Of a stretch of DNA of 64,000 nt, positions 33,059-42,464 are shown in pieces. Under the pieces are notes generated by a model that did not search any database, was not told the origin of the DNA, and was given only the letters and a program-made list of their open reading frames with translations. The DNA is from Streptosporangium pseudovulgare. GTDB taxonomy: Bacteria; Actinomycetota; Actinomycetes; Streptosporangiales; Streptosporangiaceae. The stretch spans positions 124,001 to 188,000 of the forward strand of contig NZ_BMQJ01000001.1 of NCBI RefSeq assembly GCF_014648055.1, read 5' to 3'. The translations under genes were made by a program, and so were the position numbers. Each line of letters opens with the position of its first letter. Positions within the stretch are counted from its first letter, which is position 1.

Positions 33059-36000
33059 ATGTCAGCCCGCTTCCGTCCCCTTCCCGCGCAGGTCGACCTG
33101 CCCGCGCTCGAACACGAGGTGCTCGGCCGCTGGCGTGACGGCAAGGTCTTCGAGCGCTCGGTCGAGCAGAACGCCGGCGGCCCCACGTGGGTCTTCTACG
33201 AGGGCCCGCCCACCGCGAACGGCATGCCCGGCGTCCACCACGTCGAGGCCCGCGTCTTCAAGGACCTCTTCCCCCGCTACAAGTCGATGCAGGGCTACAG
33301 CGTGCCGCGCAAGGCCGGCTGGGACTGCCACGGCCTGCCCGTCGAGGTGGCGGTGGAGAAGGAGCTCGGCCTGTCCGGCAAGAAGGACATCGAGTCGTAC
33401 GGCGTGGCCGACTTCAACGCCCGGTGCCGCGAGTCGGTGCTGCGGCACGTGGACGCCTTCGAAGAGATGACCGAGCGGATGGGCTACTGGATCGACCTGT
33501 CCCAGGCCTACCGCACGATGGACCCCGACTACGTCGAGTCGGTCTGGTGGTCGCTCAAGGTCGTCTTCGACAAGGGCCTGCTGTTCCGCGACTTCCGCAT
33601 CACCCCCTACTGCCCGCGCTGCGGCACCGGCCTGTCCGACCACGAGCTGGGCCAGCCGGGCGGCTACGAGACCGTCTCCAGCCCGTCGGTCTACGTCCGC
33701 ATGCCCGCCACCTCCGGCCCGCTGGCCGACCTCGGCGCCTCGCTGCTGATCTGGACCACCACGCCGTGGACGCTGGTGTCCAACACCGCGGTGGCCGTGC
33801 ACCCCGACGTCACCTACGTCGCGGCGCGCCCCGCCGGGTCCGACGAGGTGCTGGTGGTGGCCGAGCCGCTGCTGGCCGCCGTCCTGGGCGAGGGGGCCGA
33901 GGTGCTGGCCTCCTTCCTGGGCGCCGACCTGGAGCACACCTCCTACTCCCGCCCGTTCGAGCTGGTGGACATCCCCGGCGCCCACTACGTGGTGCTCGGC
34001 GACTACGTCACGACCGAGGACGGCACCGGCCTGGTCCACCAGGCCCCGGCGTTCGGCGCCGACGACATGACGACCTGCAAGCGGTACGGCCTGCCGGTGG
34101 TCAATCCGGTCGGCCCGGACGGCCGCTTCCTCGACACCGTCCCCCTGGTCGGCGGCCGGTTCTTCAAGGACGCCGACGACGACCTGACCGCCGACCTGGC
34201 CGCTCGCGGCCTGCTGTACCGCGGCGGCCACTTCGAGCACAGCTACCCGCACTGCTGGCGCTGCCACACCGCGCTGCTGTACTACGCGCTGCCCGCCTGG
34301 TACATCCGGACCACCGCGATCAAGGACCAGCTCCTCGCCGAGAACGAGAAGACCAGCTGGTACCCCGAGACGATCAAGTGGGGCCGCTTCGGCGAGTGGC
34401 TGCGCAACAACGTCGACTGGTCGCTGTCGCGGTCGCGTTACTGGGGCACGCCGCTGCCGCTGTGGGTCTGCTCCGCCGACGACTCGCACGTCACGTGCGT
34501 GGGCTCGCTGGAGGAGCTGGGCCGGCTGGCGGGCCGCGACGTGTCCGCGCTCGACCCGCACCGCCCCTACGTCGACGACGTCACCCTGCCCTGCCCCGAC
34601 TGCGGGGCCGAGGCGCGCAGGGTTCCGGACGTGATCGACGCCTGGTACGACTCCGGGTCGATGCCGTTCGCCCAGTGGGGCGCTCCGCTGCGCAACGCCG
34701 AGATGCTGGAGAAGGCCTACCCGGCGCAGTTCATCTGCGAGGCCACCGACCAGACCCGCGGCTGGTTCTACTCGCTGATGGCGGTCGGCACGCTGGTCTT
34801 CGGCCGGTCCTCCTACGAGAACGTGCTCTGCCTCGGCCTGATCCTCGCCGAGGACGGCCGCAAGATGAGCAAGCACCTCGGCAACGTGCTGCAGCCGATC
34901 CCGCTGATGGACCGGCACGGCGCCGACGCGCTGCGCTGGTACATGGCCTGCGCCGGCTCCCCGTGGGCCGCCCGCCGGGTCGGCCACGCGGCCCTGGAGG
35001 AGATCGTCCGCAAGGTCCTGCTGACCTACTGGAACACCGCGGCGTTCTTCACCCTGTACGCCGACGCCGAGTCCTGGACGCCGGCGGCGCTCGCCGAAGC
35101 CCCCTCCCCCGCCGACCGGCCGCTGATCGACCGCTGGGCGCTGGCCGAGCTGCACCGTACGGTCGCCGAGGTGACGGCGTCGCTGGACGACTTCGACACC
35201 GCCCGGGCCGGGCGGCGGCTGACGGAGTTCCTCGACGACCTGTCCAACTGGTACGTGCGGCGTTCCCGCCGCCGGTTCTGGTCCGGCGACGTCTCCGCGT
35301 TCGCCACGCTCTACGAGTGCCTGGAGACCGTGACCCGGCTGATGGCGCCGGTGGCGCCGTTCCTCACCGACTACGTCTGGGACGTCCTGCGCGGTGACGA
35401 CGCCCCCGCCTCGGTCCACCTGGCCTCCTGGCCCGTCGCGGACCCCGCGCTGCTGGACCCGGAGCTGTCGGAGCAGATGGCGCTGGTGCGCCGCCTGGTG
35501 GAGCTGGGCCGCTCGGCCCGCGCCTCCAGCGGGGTCAGGACCCGCCAGCCGCTCGGCCGGGCGCTGGTGGGCGCCCGCGGGTGGGCGGCCCTGTCGCCCG
35601 AGCTGCGCGAGCTGATCGCCGACGAGCTCAACGTGCAGACGCTGGAGGACCTGTCCGGCATCGGGGCCGACCTGGTCTCCTTCACCGTCAAGCCCAACTT
35701 CCGGGCGCTGGGCAAGCGGTTCGGCTCGCAGACCAAGCTCGTGGCCGCGGCCGTCACCTCCGCCGACGCGACCGGGCTCGCCCACGCGCTCCGCGCGGGC
35801 TCGGCCGTCACGGTCGAGGCCGCCGAGCTGGGCCCGGTGGAGCTGACCGCCGACGAGGTCATCGTCACCGAGCAGCCGAAGGCCGGCTGGGCGGTCGAGA
35901 CGGGTGCCATCGGCACCGGGACCGGCGAGACGGTCGCCCTCGACCTGGCGATCACCGACGAGCTGCGCCGCGCCGGCCTGGTCCGCGAGGTCGTCCGCCT

Positions 36001-36223
36001 GCTCCAGGACGCCCGCAAGTCGACGGGCCTGTCCATCTCCGACCGGATCGACGTGTGGTGGTCGGCCGACGACGCCGACCTGGCCGAGACCCTGCGGGCC
36101 CAGGGCTCGGTCGTGGCCGACGAGGTGCTGGCCGTCTCCTTCACCGAGGGGAGCGCCGACGGGCCCGCCGTGCACCGCGACGACGACCTCGGGCTCGCGT
36201 TCCAGCTCCGCCGTACGGCCTGA
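33059..36223 (+). CDS. ileS: isoleucyl-tRNA synthetase (type 2-like) with HIGH motif rearranged to GVHH
   Basis: A class I synthetase of 1054 residues that charges tRNA-Ile. The start is ATG 33059, behind the T-box-controlled GGAGG. After GPPTANG the signature reads P-G58-V59-H60-H61 instead of the usual H-x-G-H, so first and third signature residues are exchanged. K602-M-S-K-H is the second signature. The CP1 editing domain (WTTTPWTL, about 235 onward) and the C-terminal anticodon-binding region with LDDLSNWYVRRSRRRFW are present. The overall form resembles the eukaryote-like IleRS2 class common in actinobacteria. IleRS2 enzymes resist mupirocin to varying degrees. Confidence 0.96.
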   Translation: MSARFRPLPAQVDLPALEHEVLGRWRDGKVFERSVEQNAGGPTWVFYEGPPTANGMPGVHHVEARVFKDLFPRYKSMQGYSVPRKAGWDCHGLPVEVAVEKELGLSGKKDIESYGVADFNARCRESVLRHVDAFEEMTERMGYWIDLSQAYRTMDPDYVESVWWSLKVVFDKGLLFRDFRITPYCPRCGTGLSDHELGQPGGYETVSSPSVYVRMPATSGPLADLGASLLIWTTTPWTLVSNTAVAVHPDVTYVAARPAGSDEVLVVAEPLLAAVLGEGAEVLASFLGADLEHTSYSRPFELVDIPGAHYVVLGDYVTTEDGTGLVHQAPAFGADDMTTCKRYGLPVVNPVGPDGRFLDTVPLVGGRFFKDADDDLTADLAARGLLYRGGHFEHSYPHCWRCHTALLYYALPAWYIRTTAIKDQLLAENEKTSWYPETIKWGRFGEWLRNNVDWSLSRSRYWGTPLPLWVCSADDSHVTCVGSLEELGRLAGRDVSALDPHRPYVDDVTLPCPDCGAEARRVPDVIDAWYDSGSMPFAQWGAPLRNAEMLEKAYPAQFICEATDQTRGWFYSLMAVGTLVFGRSSYENVLCLGLILAEDGRKMSKHLGNVLQPIPLMDRHGADALRWYMACAGSPWAARRVGHAALEEIVRKVLLTYWNTAAFFTLYADAESWTPAALAEAPSPADRPLIDRWALAELHRTVAEVTASLDDFDTARAGRRLTEFLDDLSNWYVRRSRRRFWSGDVSAFATLYECLETVTRLMAPVAPFLTDYVWDVLRGDDAPASVHLASWPVADPALLDPELSEQMALVRRLVELGRSARASSGVRTRQPLGRALVGARGWAALSPELRELIADELNVQTLEDLSGIGADLVSFTVKPNFRALGKRFGSQTKLVAAAVTSADATGLAHALRAGSAVTVEAAELGPVELTADEVIVTEQPKAGWAVETGAIGTGTGETVALDLAITDELRRAGLVREVVRLLQDARKSTGLSISDRIDVWWSADDADLAETLRAQGSVVADEVLAVSFTEGSADGPAVHRDDDLGLAFQLRRTA

Positions 36224-36228
36224 GCCCT

Positions 36229-36266
36229 TCCGGTGGTCCTCCCGCAGCGGCGGGAGGACCACCGGA
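36229..36266. terminator. ileS terminator hairpin
   Basis: A 17-bp perfect stem (36229-36245 with 36250-36266, loop AGCG) begins 5 nt after the ileS stop. Confidence 0.75.
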
Positions 36267-36285
36267 GGAGACGCGGGTGAGAAAG

Positions 36286-36324
36286 CCGAAGGGCCGCCGG
36301 GAGGGTCTCCCGGCGGCCCTTCGG
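36286..36324. terminator. second strong hairpin between convergent genes
   Basis: An 18-bp perfect stem (36286-36303 with 36307-36324, loop GGT) lies between ileS and the converging membrane-protein gene, just after the latter's stop at 36337. It probably terminates the minus-strand transcript. Confidence 0.75.
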
Positions 36325-36336
36325 CGTCGTTCGGGC

Positions 36337-38235
36337 TCAGCCCTGGCCGGCGCGGCAGACCGTGCAGCCGCTCAGCCCGGCCTCCTCGGCCTCGGCCACG
36401 GTCATCGTCTCGATGCCGTCGTCGTCTCCTCCCCCGACCAGGGGGCAGGACGGGTCGTGGAAGCGGCGGGTGCCGACGATCACCTTGACCGTCCCGGCGG
36501 GCGGCTCGTCCCGGACGGCGGGGAACCCCCGGGGCGCGGTGTCGTCGTCGGCGGTGTCCTCTTCGCCGGAGGCGTCGGCGGTCACGGCGGCGTCGTCGCC
36601 GTCCGCGGGACCGGAGGAGGCCGAGGACTTTCCGGAGGGATCCGAAGGTCCCGGGGAGTCGCTCTCGCCGGAGCCGGAAGCCTCAGAGGCCTCGGAGTCG
36701 TCGGTCCCGCCGGAGGCGCCGGCTTTGCCCGGGGCATCGGTCTCGTCCGGGGCATCGGTCTCGTCCGAGGCGCCGGTCTTGACCGAGGCGTCGGGTTCCG
36801 CCGAGGTGGAGTCGGCCGTCGACCGGGACCCGGCGCGCCCGGGAGCGGTCTCGGCCGGCTCCACCGGCTCGGAGTCGCCGGCCGCCCGTGCGGGGGCGGG
36901 CCGGCTCGTGGCCTTCCGGCTCTCGGCGGAAGGCGTCCCGGCGGTTTCGCGGTCACCGGGGACGGACCCGCCGCGCTCCGCGGAGCCGTCCGGGGCCGGT
37001 TCGGCCTCCTCGTCGGCCGGGGCCTCGTCGTGCGGGACGGGCTCGGCCTCCTCGTCGGCCGGGGCGCCGGCCGCCTGCTCGCCGGCCTCCGCCCGGAGGT
37101 CGACGGCCGGGAACTCGCCGGTCTCGGGCTCGGCGTCCTCGGTTCCGCTCTGCTCCGGCTGCTCGATCGCGGTCTTTCCGGACGCGGCCTTCGCGGACCC
37201 GGTCGCGGTGGACCCGGCCTCGGCAGGCGCGTCCCCGGACCTGACGGCCTCCGGCTTCGCGGCCTCGGACTCAACGGCCTCGGGCTCGGCCGGCTCGGCC
37301 GGCTCGGGCTTGCCGGGCCTCGGCTTCGCGGCCTCGGGCTCGGCGGCCTCGGGCTCAGTGGGCTCGGGCTTGCCGGGCTTCGGCTTGGCGGCCTCGGGCT
37401 CGGCGGGCGTGGCACCGGCCGGAGCGGGCCCGGAGGTCGTCCGCTCGGCCGCCGGACCGGCCGCGCCACGGCTGAACCAGCTCGTGGCATCGGGGTCGTC
37501 GGAGGTCTCCGGCGCGGGCCGCGGGGGCCGGGCGGGAGACGGCGGGGCGGCCGTCCCCGAGGCGCCGGAAGACGGGCCGGCCTGCGCGTCCGGTGCGGCG
37601 GACGCCTGGGCGGCGGGCCGGGTCGCCGGAGCCGGGGGTGCCGGCTCGGCGGGCGAGGCCACGGCGGCGGAGGCCGCCGGGGTCACCGAGGTCGCCGGGG
37701 GCACCGGGGCCGCGGACTGGTCGGGAAGGCACGTGGTGCAGGGCGTGAAGCCCTCCTCCCGCGCCTCCTCCTGGGTGAGCTCCTCGTGGTTCCGGCCGGT
37801 GAGCTGCCGGCATCCCGCGACGTGGTAGCGCCTGCGCCCCGGGACCACCAGGACGATCGCCCCGGCGTCCGGCAGGCCCCGCCTCGCGGCGGGAGCGGTG
37901 GCGGCGACCCGGCCCGGCCGAGGCCGAGCCGGGGCGGTCGCCGTCTGCCGCGCCATCGGGTGGGGGACCGGCGTGGCCGGTCGGCCCGGTGGCATGTGCG
38001 GCGCGGGCACGGGGCCGGTGGGCGCCGGCTCCCTGGGCTGGAGCGGAGGGGCCGCTCCGGCGCGCCCGCCGGGGAACAGTTCGTGGCGGCGTAACAACGC
38101 CCCGATCACCAGGAAGACCGCGGACAGCACGCTGATCGCGATCGACCACATGACCAGAAAAGGTTTGGCCAGCACGAATCCCACAATGAGCAGGACGATG
38201 GCCGTGAGGACCAGACCGGCGCTGATGAGGATCAC
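36337..38235 (-). CDS. membrane protein with two Cys-rich YHxxxC...CxxC modules and long acidic Pro/Ala linker
   Basis: Unrecognised protein of 632 residues. Two transmembrane helices lie at the N terminus (about 2-24 and 28-48). A short Cys module follows (about 132-168): RRRYHVAGCRQL, then TQEEAREEGFTPCTTC. About 400 residues are disordered, rich in Glu, Pro, Ala, Ser and Asp with internal repeats (for example PADEEAEP twice). A second Cys module ends the protein: TRRFHDPSCPLV, then VAEAEEAGLSGCTVC. The modules recall Ada-type metal-binding segments (aromatic-His-x3-Cys ... Cys-x2-Cys). GTG 38235 has GGGAG upstream. It lies just downstream of wag31 on the same strand. Function unknown. Confidence 0.8.
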   Translation of the reverse strand: MILISAGLVLTAIVLLIVGFVLAKPFLVMWSIAISVLSAVFLVIGALLRRHELFPGGRAGAAPPLQPREPAPTGPVPAPHMPPGRPATPVPHPMARQTATAPARPRPGRVAATAPAARRGLPDAGAIVLVVPGRRRYHVAGCRQLTGRNHEELTQEEAREEGFTPCTTCLPDQSAAPVPPATSVTPAASAAVASPAEPAPPAPATRPAAQASAAPDAQAGPSSGASGTAAPPSPARPPRPAPETSDDPDATSWFSRGAAGPAAERTTSGPAPAGATPAEPEAAKPKPGKPEPTEPEAAEPEAAKPRPGKPEPAEPAEPEAVESEAAKPEAVRSGDAPAEAGSTATGSAKAASGKTAIEQPEQSGTEDAEPETGEFPAVDLRAEAGEQAAGAPADEEAEPVPHDEAPADEEAEPAPDGSAERGGSVPGDRETAGTPSAESRKATSRPAPARAAGDSEPVEPAETAPGRAGSRSTADSTSAEPDASVKTGASDETDAPDETDAPGKAGASGGTDDSEASEASGSGESDSPGPSDPSGKSSASSGPADGDDAAVTADASGEEDTADDDTAPRGFPAVRDEPPAGTVKVIVGTRRFHDPSCPLVGGGDDDGIETMTVAEAEEAGLSGCTVCRAGQG

Positions 38236-38277
38236 AGGGGAACTCCCGGATACGGGTCAGGGGGATGACCCGACACC

Positions 38278-39135
38278 CTAGCGCCGGTCGTTGTGGGGAC
38301 CGTCAACGCCCTGGAAGGCGCCCGAGTGCTGCGCCGGCTCGCCGCCGAACGGACCCGCGGTGTTCTGCATCGGCTGCGGACCGCCCGGCGTCACGGCGTG
38401 GGACATGGCCGGGGGACCGCCCACGATCGGGAACGCGCCGCTGCCCTCGCCCGCGACGTTCAGCTCGGCGAGCTGGTTCTCCAGGTAGAGCTTCAGGCGG
38501 CTGCGGTACTCCCGCTCGAAGCTGCGCAGCTCCTCGACCTTGCGCTCCAGCTCGTCGCGGTTCTGCACCAGCGAGCCCATGGCCTGCCGGTGCCGCTCCT
38601 GCGCGTCGCGCTCCAGCGTCTCGGCCCGTGCGCGGGCGTCGCCGATGACCTGCTCGGCCTGGCGGCGGGCCTTGCCGAGGATCTCGTCGGCCTCGCGGCG
38701 GGCCCGGGTCACCGTCTCGTCCGCCTCCCGGCGGGCGTCGGCGATCGCCTGGTCGGCCGTCTGCTGGGCCAGCGCGAGCACCCGGGCCGCGGTGTCCATG
38801 TTGTCCTCGGCCTGCGGCATGCCCATGGCGACGGGGACGGGCTGCTGGTGCTGGACGGGCTCCGGAGCGCGCATCGGCTCCGGCTGCTGCATCATCATCT
38901 CGGGCTTGGGCTCGGCGACGGGGGCGGGAGCCATGGCCATGTTGACGTTGCCGGGCACCTTGCCCCGCAGGCACTCCGCCAGCTTGGCGCGGAGCTCCTC
39001 GTTCTCCTGGATGAGGCGGTCCAGCTCGGACTCGACCTCGTCGAGGAAGGCGTCAACCTCTTCCTCGTCGTACCCCGGCCTCAGCCGGGTCGTACTGAAC
39101 TGCTTGTTCCGCACATCAGCGGGCGTCAGCGGCAT
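38278..39135 (-). CDS. wag31: DivIVA/Wag31 polar growth protein
   Basis: A 285-residue coiled-coil protein that marks poles and septa by membrane curvature and organises polar wall growth. The N-terminal DivIVA domain (MPLTPADVRNKQFSTTRLRP, YDEEEVDAFLDEVE) is typical. A Met/Gln/Pro-rich insert (about 65-108) follows, then a long coiled coil (about 112-230) rich in ADARREADE repeats, and a Gly/Pro tail. AAGGAG precedes ATG 39135. It is the last gene of the dcw cluster, after yggT, as in other actinobacteria. Confidence 0.96.
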   Translation of the reverse strand: MPLTPADVRNKQFSTTRLRPGYDEEEVDAFLDEVESELDRLIQENEELRAKLAECLRGKVPGNVNMAMAPAPVAEPKPEMMMQQPEPMRAPEPVQHQQPVPVAMGMPQAEDNMDTAARVLALAQQTADQAIADARREADETVTRARREADEILGKARRQAEQVIGDARARAETLERDAQERHRQAMGSLVQNRDELERKVEELRSFEREYRSRLKLYLENQLAELNVAGEGSGAFPIVGGPPAMSHAVTPGGPQPMQNTAGPFGGEPAQHSGAFQGVDGPHNDRR

Positions 39136-39184
39136 TTCGGTCTCCTTGGCGCGCTTGGAGTCTGTCCGGAGGGACGGTACCCGA

Positions 39185-39472
39185 TCAACGAAGCGCGGAC
39201 ACGAGTCGGATCAAGACCAAGACCACAATGAACAGCACTGTGAAGCTTAGGTCAAAGGCCACCGTACCCAACCGGAGTGGTGGAATGAAACGGCGGAGGA
39301 ACTTGAGAGGTGGGTCGGTGACCGTGTACACGGCCTCCGCCAAGACGAGCACGACCCCGGTGGGCCGCCACTGGTGCGCGAACGCCTGCACCGTCTCAAA
39401 GATCATTCTGCCGATCAGCAGAACCAGATAGAGGGAGAGGACGATGACCAAGATCTCGCTAACGATCCCCAA
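39185..39472 (-). CDS. YggT/YlmG family membrane protein
   Basis: A 95-residue protein with two hydrophobic helices (about 4-22 and 73-93) flanking a segment with LAEAVYTVTDPPLKFLRRFIPPLRLG, which is the YggT family hallmark. TTG 39472 is preceded by GAGGG at good distance and gives the conserved short N terminus; ATG 39538 would add 22 polar residues. It sits between sepF and wag31 as in most actinobacteria. The molecular role is unclear; links to division and to chloroplast nucleoid organisation are reported for the family. Confidence 0.88.
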   Translation of the reverse strand: MGIVSEILVIVLSLYLVLLIGRMIFETVQAFAHQWRPTGVVLVLAEAVYTVTDPPLKFLRRFIPPLRLGTVAFDLSFTVLFIVVLVLIRLVSALR

Positions 39473-39554
39473 GGTCCGCCCTCGTCTCTGATCCGCTCCG
39501 CCGCCACCGGTCTTGTCTGGACCTGTCCGGCCGGTCACTGTTCATGGTGGAACT

Positions 39555-40058
39555 CTAGCTCTGGTTGAAGAACCCGCGTTCCGCGATTCGGGCCTTGTCC
39601 TCGGCGGTCACCTCGACATTGGCTGGGGACAACAGGAACACCTTGTTGGTAACACGTTCAATGCTGCCATGTAGGCCAAAGACCAGACCTGCCGCGAAAT
39701 CCACAAGCCTCTTGGCGTCGCTGTCAACCATCTCGGTCAGATTCATGATGACCGGGGTGCCGTCGCGGAAATGCTCCCCGATTGTCCGGGCCTCGTTGTA
39801 GGTGCGCGGATGAAGCGTGGTGATGCGCGCCAGATCGGTCGTACGACGCTCGATGACAGCCGTCGCGGGCCTCGGGGCGGGCACCCCGGGATCGGCGTCG
39901 TCCTCGCGGTCCTGGACCGCGCCGGGACGCTCCTCCCCCGTCCGCCGCGAGTCGTCGAACTCCTCGTACTCCTCGTCGGAATAGCTGTCGTATCTGTCGT
40001 AGCGGTCGTCCTCCACAAGACCGAGGTAGACCGCCATCTTGCGCATCGCGCCGGCCAT
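39555..40058 (-). CDS. sepF: SepF, cell division protein
   Basis: SepF anchors FtsZ to the membrane and is essential in actinobacteria, which lack FtsA. The 167-residue protein begins with the membrane-targeting helix [18 protein letters not shown], followed by a Tyr/Asp/Glu-rich linker and the SepF core with [22 protein letters not shown] and [18 protein letters not shown] 40058 matches the conserved N terminus and has GGAGG upstream; an in-frame extension to 40160 is rejected. It lies 120 nt downstream of yggS. Confidence 0.95.
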   Translation of the reverse strand: MAGAMRKMAVYLGLVEDDRYDRYDSYSDEEYEEFDDSRRTGEERPGAVQDREDDADPGVPAPRPATAVIERRTTDLARITTLHPRTYNEARTIGEHFRDGTPVIMNLTEMVDSDAKRLVDFAAGLVFGLHGSIERVTNKVFLLSPANVEVTAEDKARIAERGFFNQS

Positions 40059-40178
40059 CGCTGCTTCTTCCTCCGCCTTACTTCGCTTTGCCTGGGGCGG
40101 TAGCCGCACCCCCTTGGAGCTCACCACCGATCGACCTCTATCCGGGTACGCGGACGCCAAGGTCCACTTGAAGGGACA

Positions 40179-40883
40179 TTACCTGACCAAGGGCTTCCGG
40201 CGACCGAGCAACGCCGTACCGACACGCAGGTGTGTCGCGCCGTTGGCGATGGCCTCCGTCATATCGCCGCTCATCCCCGCCGATATGACGTCCGCCCCCG
40301 GGTGGGTCTTCCGTACGGCCTCCGCGATCTCCCTCAGCCGGGCGAAGGCTCCGGACGGGTCCCCGCCCAGCGGCGCGACCGCCATCACCCCGCCCAGCCT
40401 CAGCCCGCCGGTCCCGGCGACCGCGTCGGCGAGCTCCGGGACCTCCTCCGGCCGCGCGCCACCGCGTCCGGGATCGCCGTCCAGCGCGACCTGCACCAGG
40501 CAGGTGACCTCCCGGCCCGCCCGAACCGCCTCCCGGCCCAGCGCGGACACCAGCCGGAGCCGGTCCACCGAGTGGACGACGTCGGCGTAGGAGACCACCG
40601 ATCGGGCCTTGTTGGTCTGCAGCTGGCCGATGAAGTGCCAGGTCAGCCCCAGGTCGGCGCACTCGTGCGCCTTGGCCGAAGCCTCCTGGTCGCGGTTCTC
40701 CCCCACGTCGGCCACACCCAGCTCGGCCAGCAGCCGCACGTCGGAGGCCGGGTAGGTCTTGCTCACCGCGACGAGCGTCAGCTCCTCGCGCCTGCGGCCG
40801 GCGGCCCGGCATGCCTCGGCGATGTCCGCCTCGACCCTGGCCAGACCGGCCGCGATCTCTTCACGTCGCGTTGTATCCGTCAC
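40179..40883 (-). CDS. YggS/YlmE family PLP homeostasis protein
   Basis: A 234-residue PLP-binding single-barrel protein of the YggS/PLPBP family, which buffers pyridoxal phosphate. The PLP Lys is in LVAVSKTYPASDV. GENRDQEASAKA, WHFIGQLQTNK, and the C-terminal SAGMSGDMTEAIANGATHLRVGTALLG (phosphate site) complete the fold. GTG 40883 matches the start of homologues; ATG 40922 would add 13 residues and has an AGGGAAG close upstream, so the start is open. It lies directly after ftsZ, where a laccase-domain gene usually intervenes. Confidence 0.9.
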   Translation of the reverse strand: MTDTTRREEIAAGLARVEADIAEACRAAGRRREELTLVAVSKTYPASDVRLLAELGVADVGENRDQEASAKAHECADLGLTWHFIGQLQTNKARSVVSYADVVHSVDRLRLVSALGREAVRAGREVTCLVQVALDGDPGRGGARPEEVPELADAVAGTGGLRLGGVMAVAPLGGDPSGAFARLREIAEAVRKTHPGADVISAGMSGDMTEAIANGATHLRVGTALLGRRKPLVR

Positions 40884-40973
40884 TTCTCCGCCGCTCGAAC
40901 CCGACAAACCGGCGGAACCCATTCTTCCCTGTCACGGCCGGGCATCCCGCGGGCCCCCCGGCCGTGAGCAAAG

Positions 40974-42386
40974 TCACTTCAGGAAGTCGGGAACGTCGAG
41001 CTCCTCCTCCTGCTCCTCGAAGACCACCGGACGCCGCCGGGCGGTGTCCGGGATCCGCGCGGAGATCGGCGTGGGAGCGGGCGGTTCGGGCGCCGGGCGC
41101 GGGATCGACACCGGCGAGGCCGCCGGCTCCTCGGCGCGCGGCGGCTCGGGCTGCTCGGCCGGCGCGTGGACGGGCGCGGCGGGCTGGACCGGGTGGATCT
41201 GCTGGGCCGCCGGGGCCGGCGCGGGCTGGGGCTCGGCCGCCGGGGCAGGCTGCGGCGGGGTCACCGGGCGGACCGGCGCGGGCGGGGGCTCGGCCCGGAA
41301 CTCCGGCCGCGGCTCGGCCTTCACCGTGGGCGCGGCCGGGCGGGACGGCGGGGCCGCCGCGGGAGCCGTGGCCGGGCGGGCGGGCGGCTGCTGTTGCTGC
41401 GGCCGCGCCGCCTGCGGCACGGCTTTCTTCGCCTCCGCGACGGGCTCGTCGAAGCCGGCCGCGATCACGGTGACGCGGACCTCGTCGCCGAGGGCGTCGT
41501 CGATGACCGTGCCGAAGATGATGTTGGCGTCCGGCGCCGCCGCGTTGGAGACGAGCTGGGCGGCCTCGTTGATCTCGAACAGGCCGAGGTCGGAGCCGCC
41601 CGCGATCGACAGCAGCACGCCGTGCGCGCCGTCGATGCTGGCCTCCAGCAGCGGGCTGGAGACGGCCATCTCCGCCGCCGCGACCGACCGGTCGTCGCCG
41701 CGCGCGTGGCCGATGCCCATGAGCGCCGAGCCCGCGCCGGACATCACCGACTTCACGTCGGCGAAGTCCAGGTTGATCAGACCGGGCGTGGTGATCAGGT
41801 CGGTGATGCCCTGGACACCGGAGAGCAGCACCTGGTCGGCCGCCTTGAAGGCGTCCAGCACGCTCACCTGCCGGTCGGAGATCGACAGCAGCCGGTCGTT
41901 CGGGATCACGATGAGGGTGTCGACCTCCTCGCGCAGGGTCTCGATGCCCGCCTCGGCCTGCATCGCCCGGCGCCGGCCCTCGAAGCTGAACGGCCGGGTG
42001 ACCACACCGATGGTCAGGGCGCCCAGGGACCGCGCGATGTTGGCCACCACGGGGGCGCCGCCGGTGCCGGTGCCACCGCCCTCACCGGCGGTGACGAAGA
42101 CCATGTCGGCGCCCTTGAGGACCTCTTCGATCTCCTCGCGGTGGTCCTCGGCCGCCTTGCGCCCGACCTCGGGGTTGGCGCCCGCGCCGAGGCCGCGGGT
42201 GAGCTCGCGCCCCACGTCGAGCTTGACGTCGGCGTCACTCATCAGCAGCGCCTGAGCGTCGGTATTGATGGCGATGAACTCGACGCCCTTGAGTCCCTCC
42301 TCGATCATCCGGTTGACGGCGTTGACTCCGCCTCCGCCGATTCCTACAACCTTGATGACCGCGAGGTAGTTCTGCGGTGCTGCCAC
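40974..42386 (-). CDS. ftsZ: cell division GTPase FtsZ
   Basis: The tubulin-like protein that forms the Z ring. It has 470 residues with [20 protein letters not shown] at the N terminus, the GTP signature [27 protein letters not shown] (T7 loop with catalytic Asp) and a 150-residue Pro/Ala/Gln linker. The conserved C-terminal peptide is [11 protein letters not shown], which binds SepF and other partners. GTG 42386 has GGAAAGG 9 nt upstream and is preferred over the TTG at 42470. A hairpin and an inverted repeat with TTGACA lie in its 220-nt upstream gap. Confidence 0.98.
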   Translation of the reverse strand: MAAPQNYLAVIKVVGIGGGGVNAVNRMIEEGLKGVEFIAINTDAQALLMSDADVKLDVGRELTRGLGAGANPEVGRKAAEDHREEIEEVLKGADMVFVTAGEGGGTGTGGAPVVANIARSLGALTIGVVTRPFSFEGRRRAMQAEAGIETLREEVDTLIVIPNDRLLSISDRQVSVLDAFKAADQVLLSGVQGITDLITTPGLINLDFADVKSVMSGAGSALMGIGHARGDDRSVAAAEMAVSSPLLEASIDGAHGVLLSIAGGSDLGLFEINEAAQLVSNAAAPDANIIFGTVIDDALGDEVRVTVIAAGFDEPVAEAKKAVPQAARPQQQQPPARPATAPAAAPPSRPAAPTVKAEPRPEFRAEPPPAPVRPVTPPQPAPAAEPQPAPAPAAQQIHPVQPAAPVHAPAEQPEPPRAEEPAASPVSIPRPAPEPPAPTPISARIPDTARRRPVVFEEQEEELDVPDFLK

Positions 42387-42426
42387 GACGAGGGGCCTTT
42401 CCGCTCGTTGACTTGCAATTTCCCGC

Positions 42427-42444
42427 GGCACGGGGTCCCGTGCC
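42427..42444 (-). promoter_or_regulatory. hairpin in the ftsZ 5' leader
   Basis: GGCACGGG-GT-CCCGTGCC, a perfect 8-bp stem, lies 40 nt upstream of the ftsZ start between promoter and ribosome binding site. It may affect leader stability or translation. Confidence 0.45.
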
Positions 42445-42464
42445 GTCGCTTTCAAAACTCTCAC

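Noticed and set aside
33062..36262. A ~1066-codon open frame antisense to ileS
   Set aside because: Arg/Gly/Val/His-rich composition typical of the antisense of GC-rich coding sequence, no domain, no ribosome binding site.
36362..37828. A Ser/Ala/Gly-rich open frame on the plus strand opposite the Cys-module membrane protein
   Set aside because: It reflects the acidic repeats of the real gene; no start signal or recognisable domain.
38293..39231. A ~310-codon plus-strand frame opposite wag31
   Set aside because: It mirrors the wag31 coiled coil (Leu/Val/Gly runs); wag31 itself is clear.
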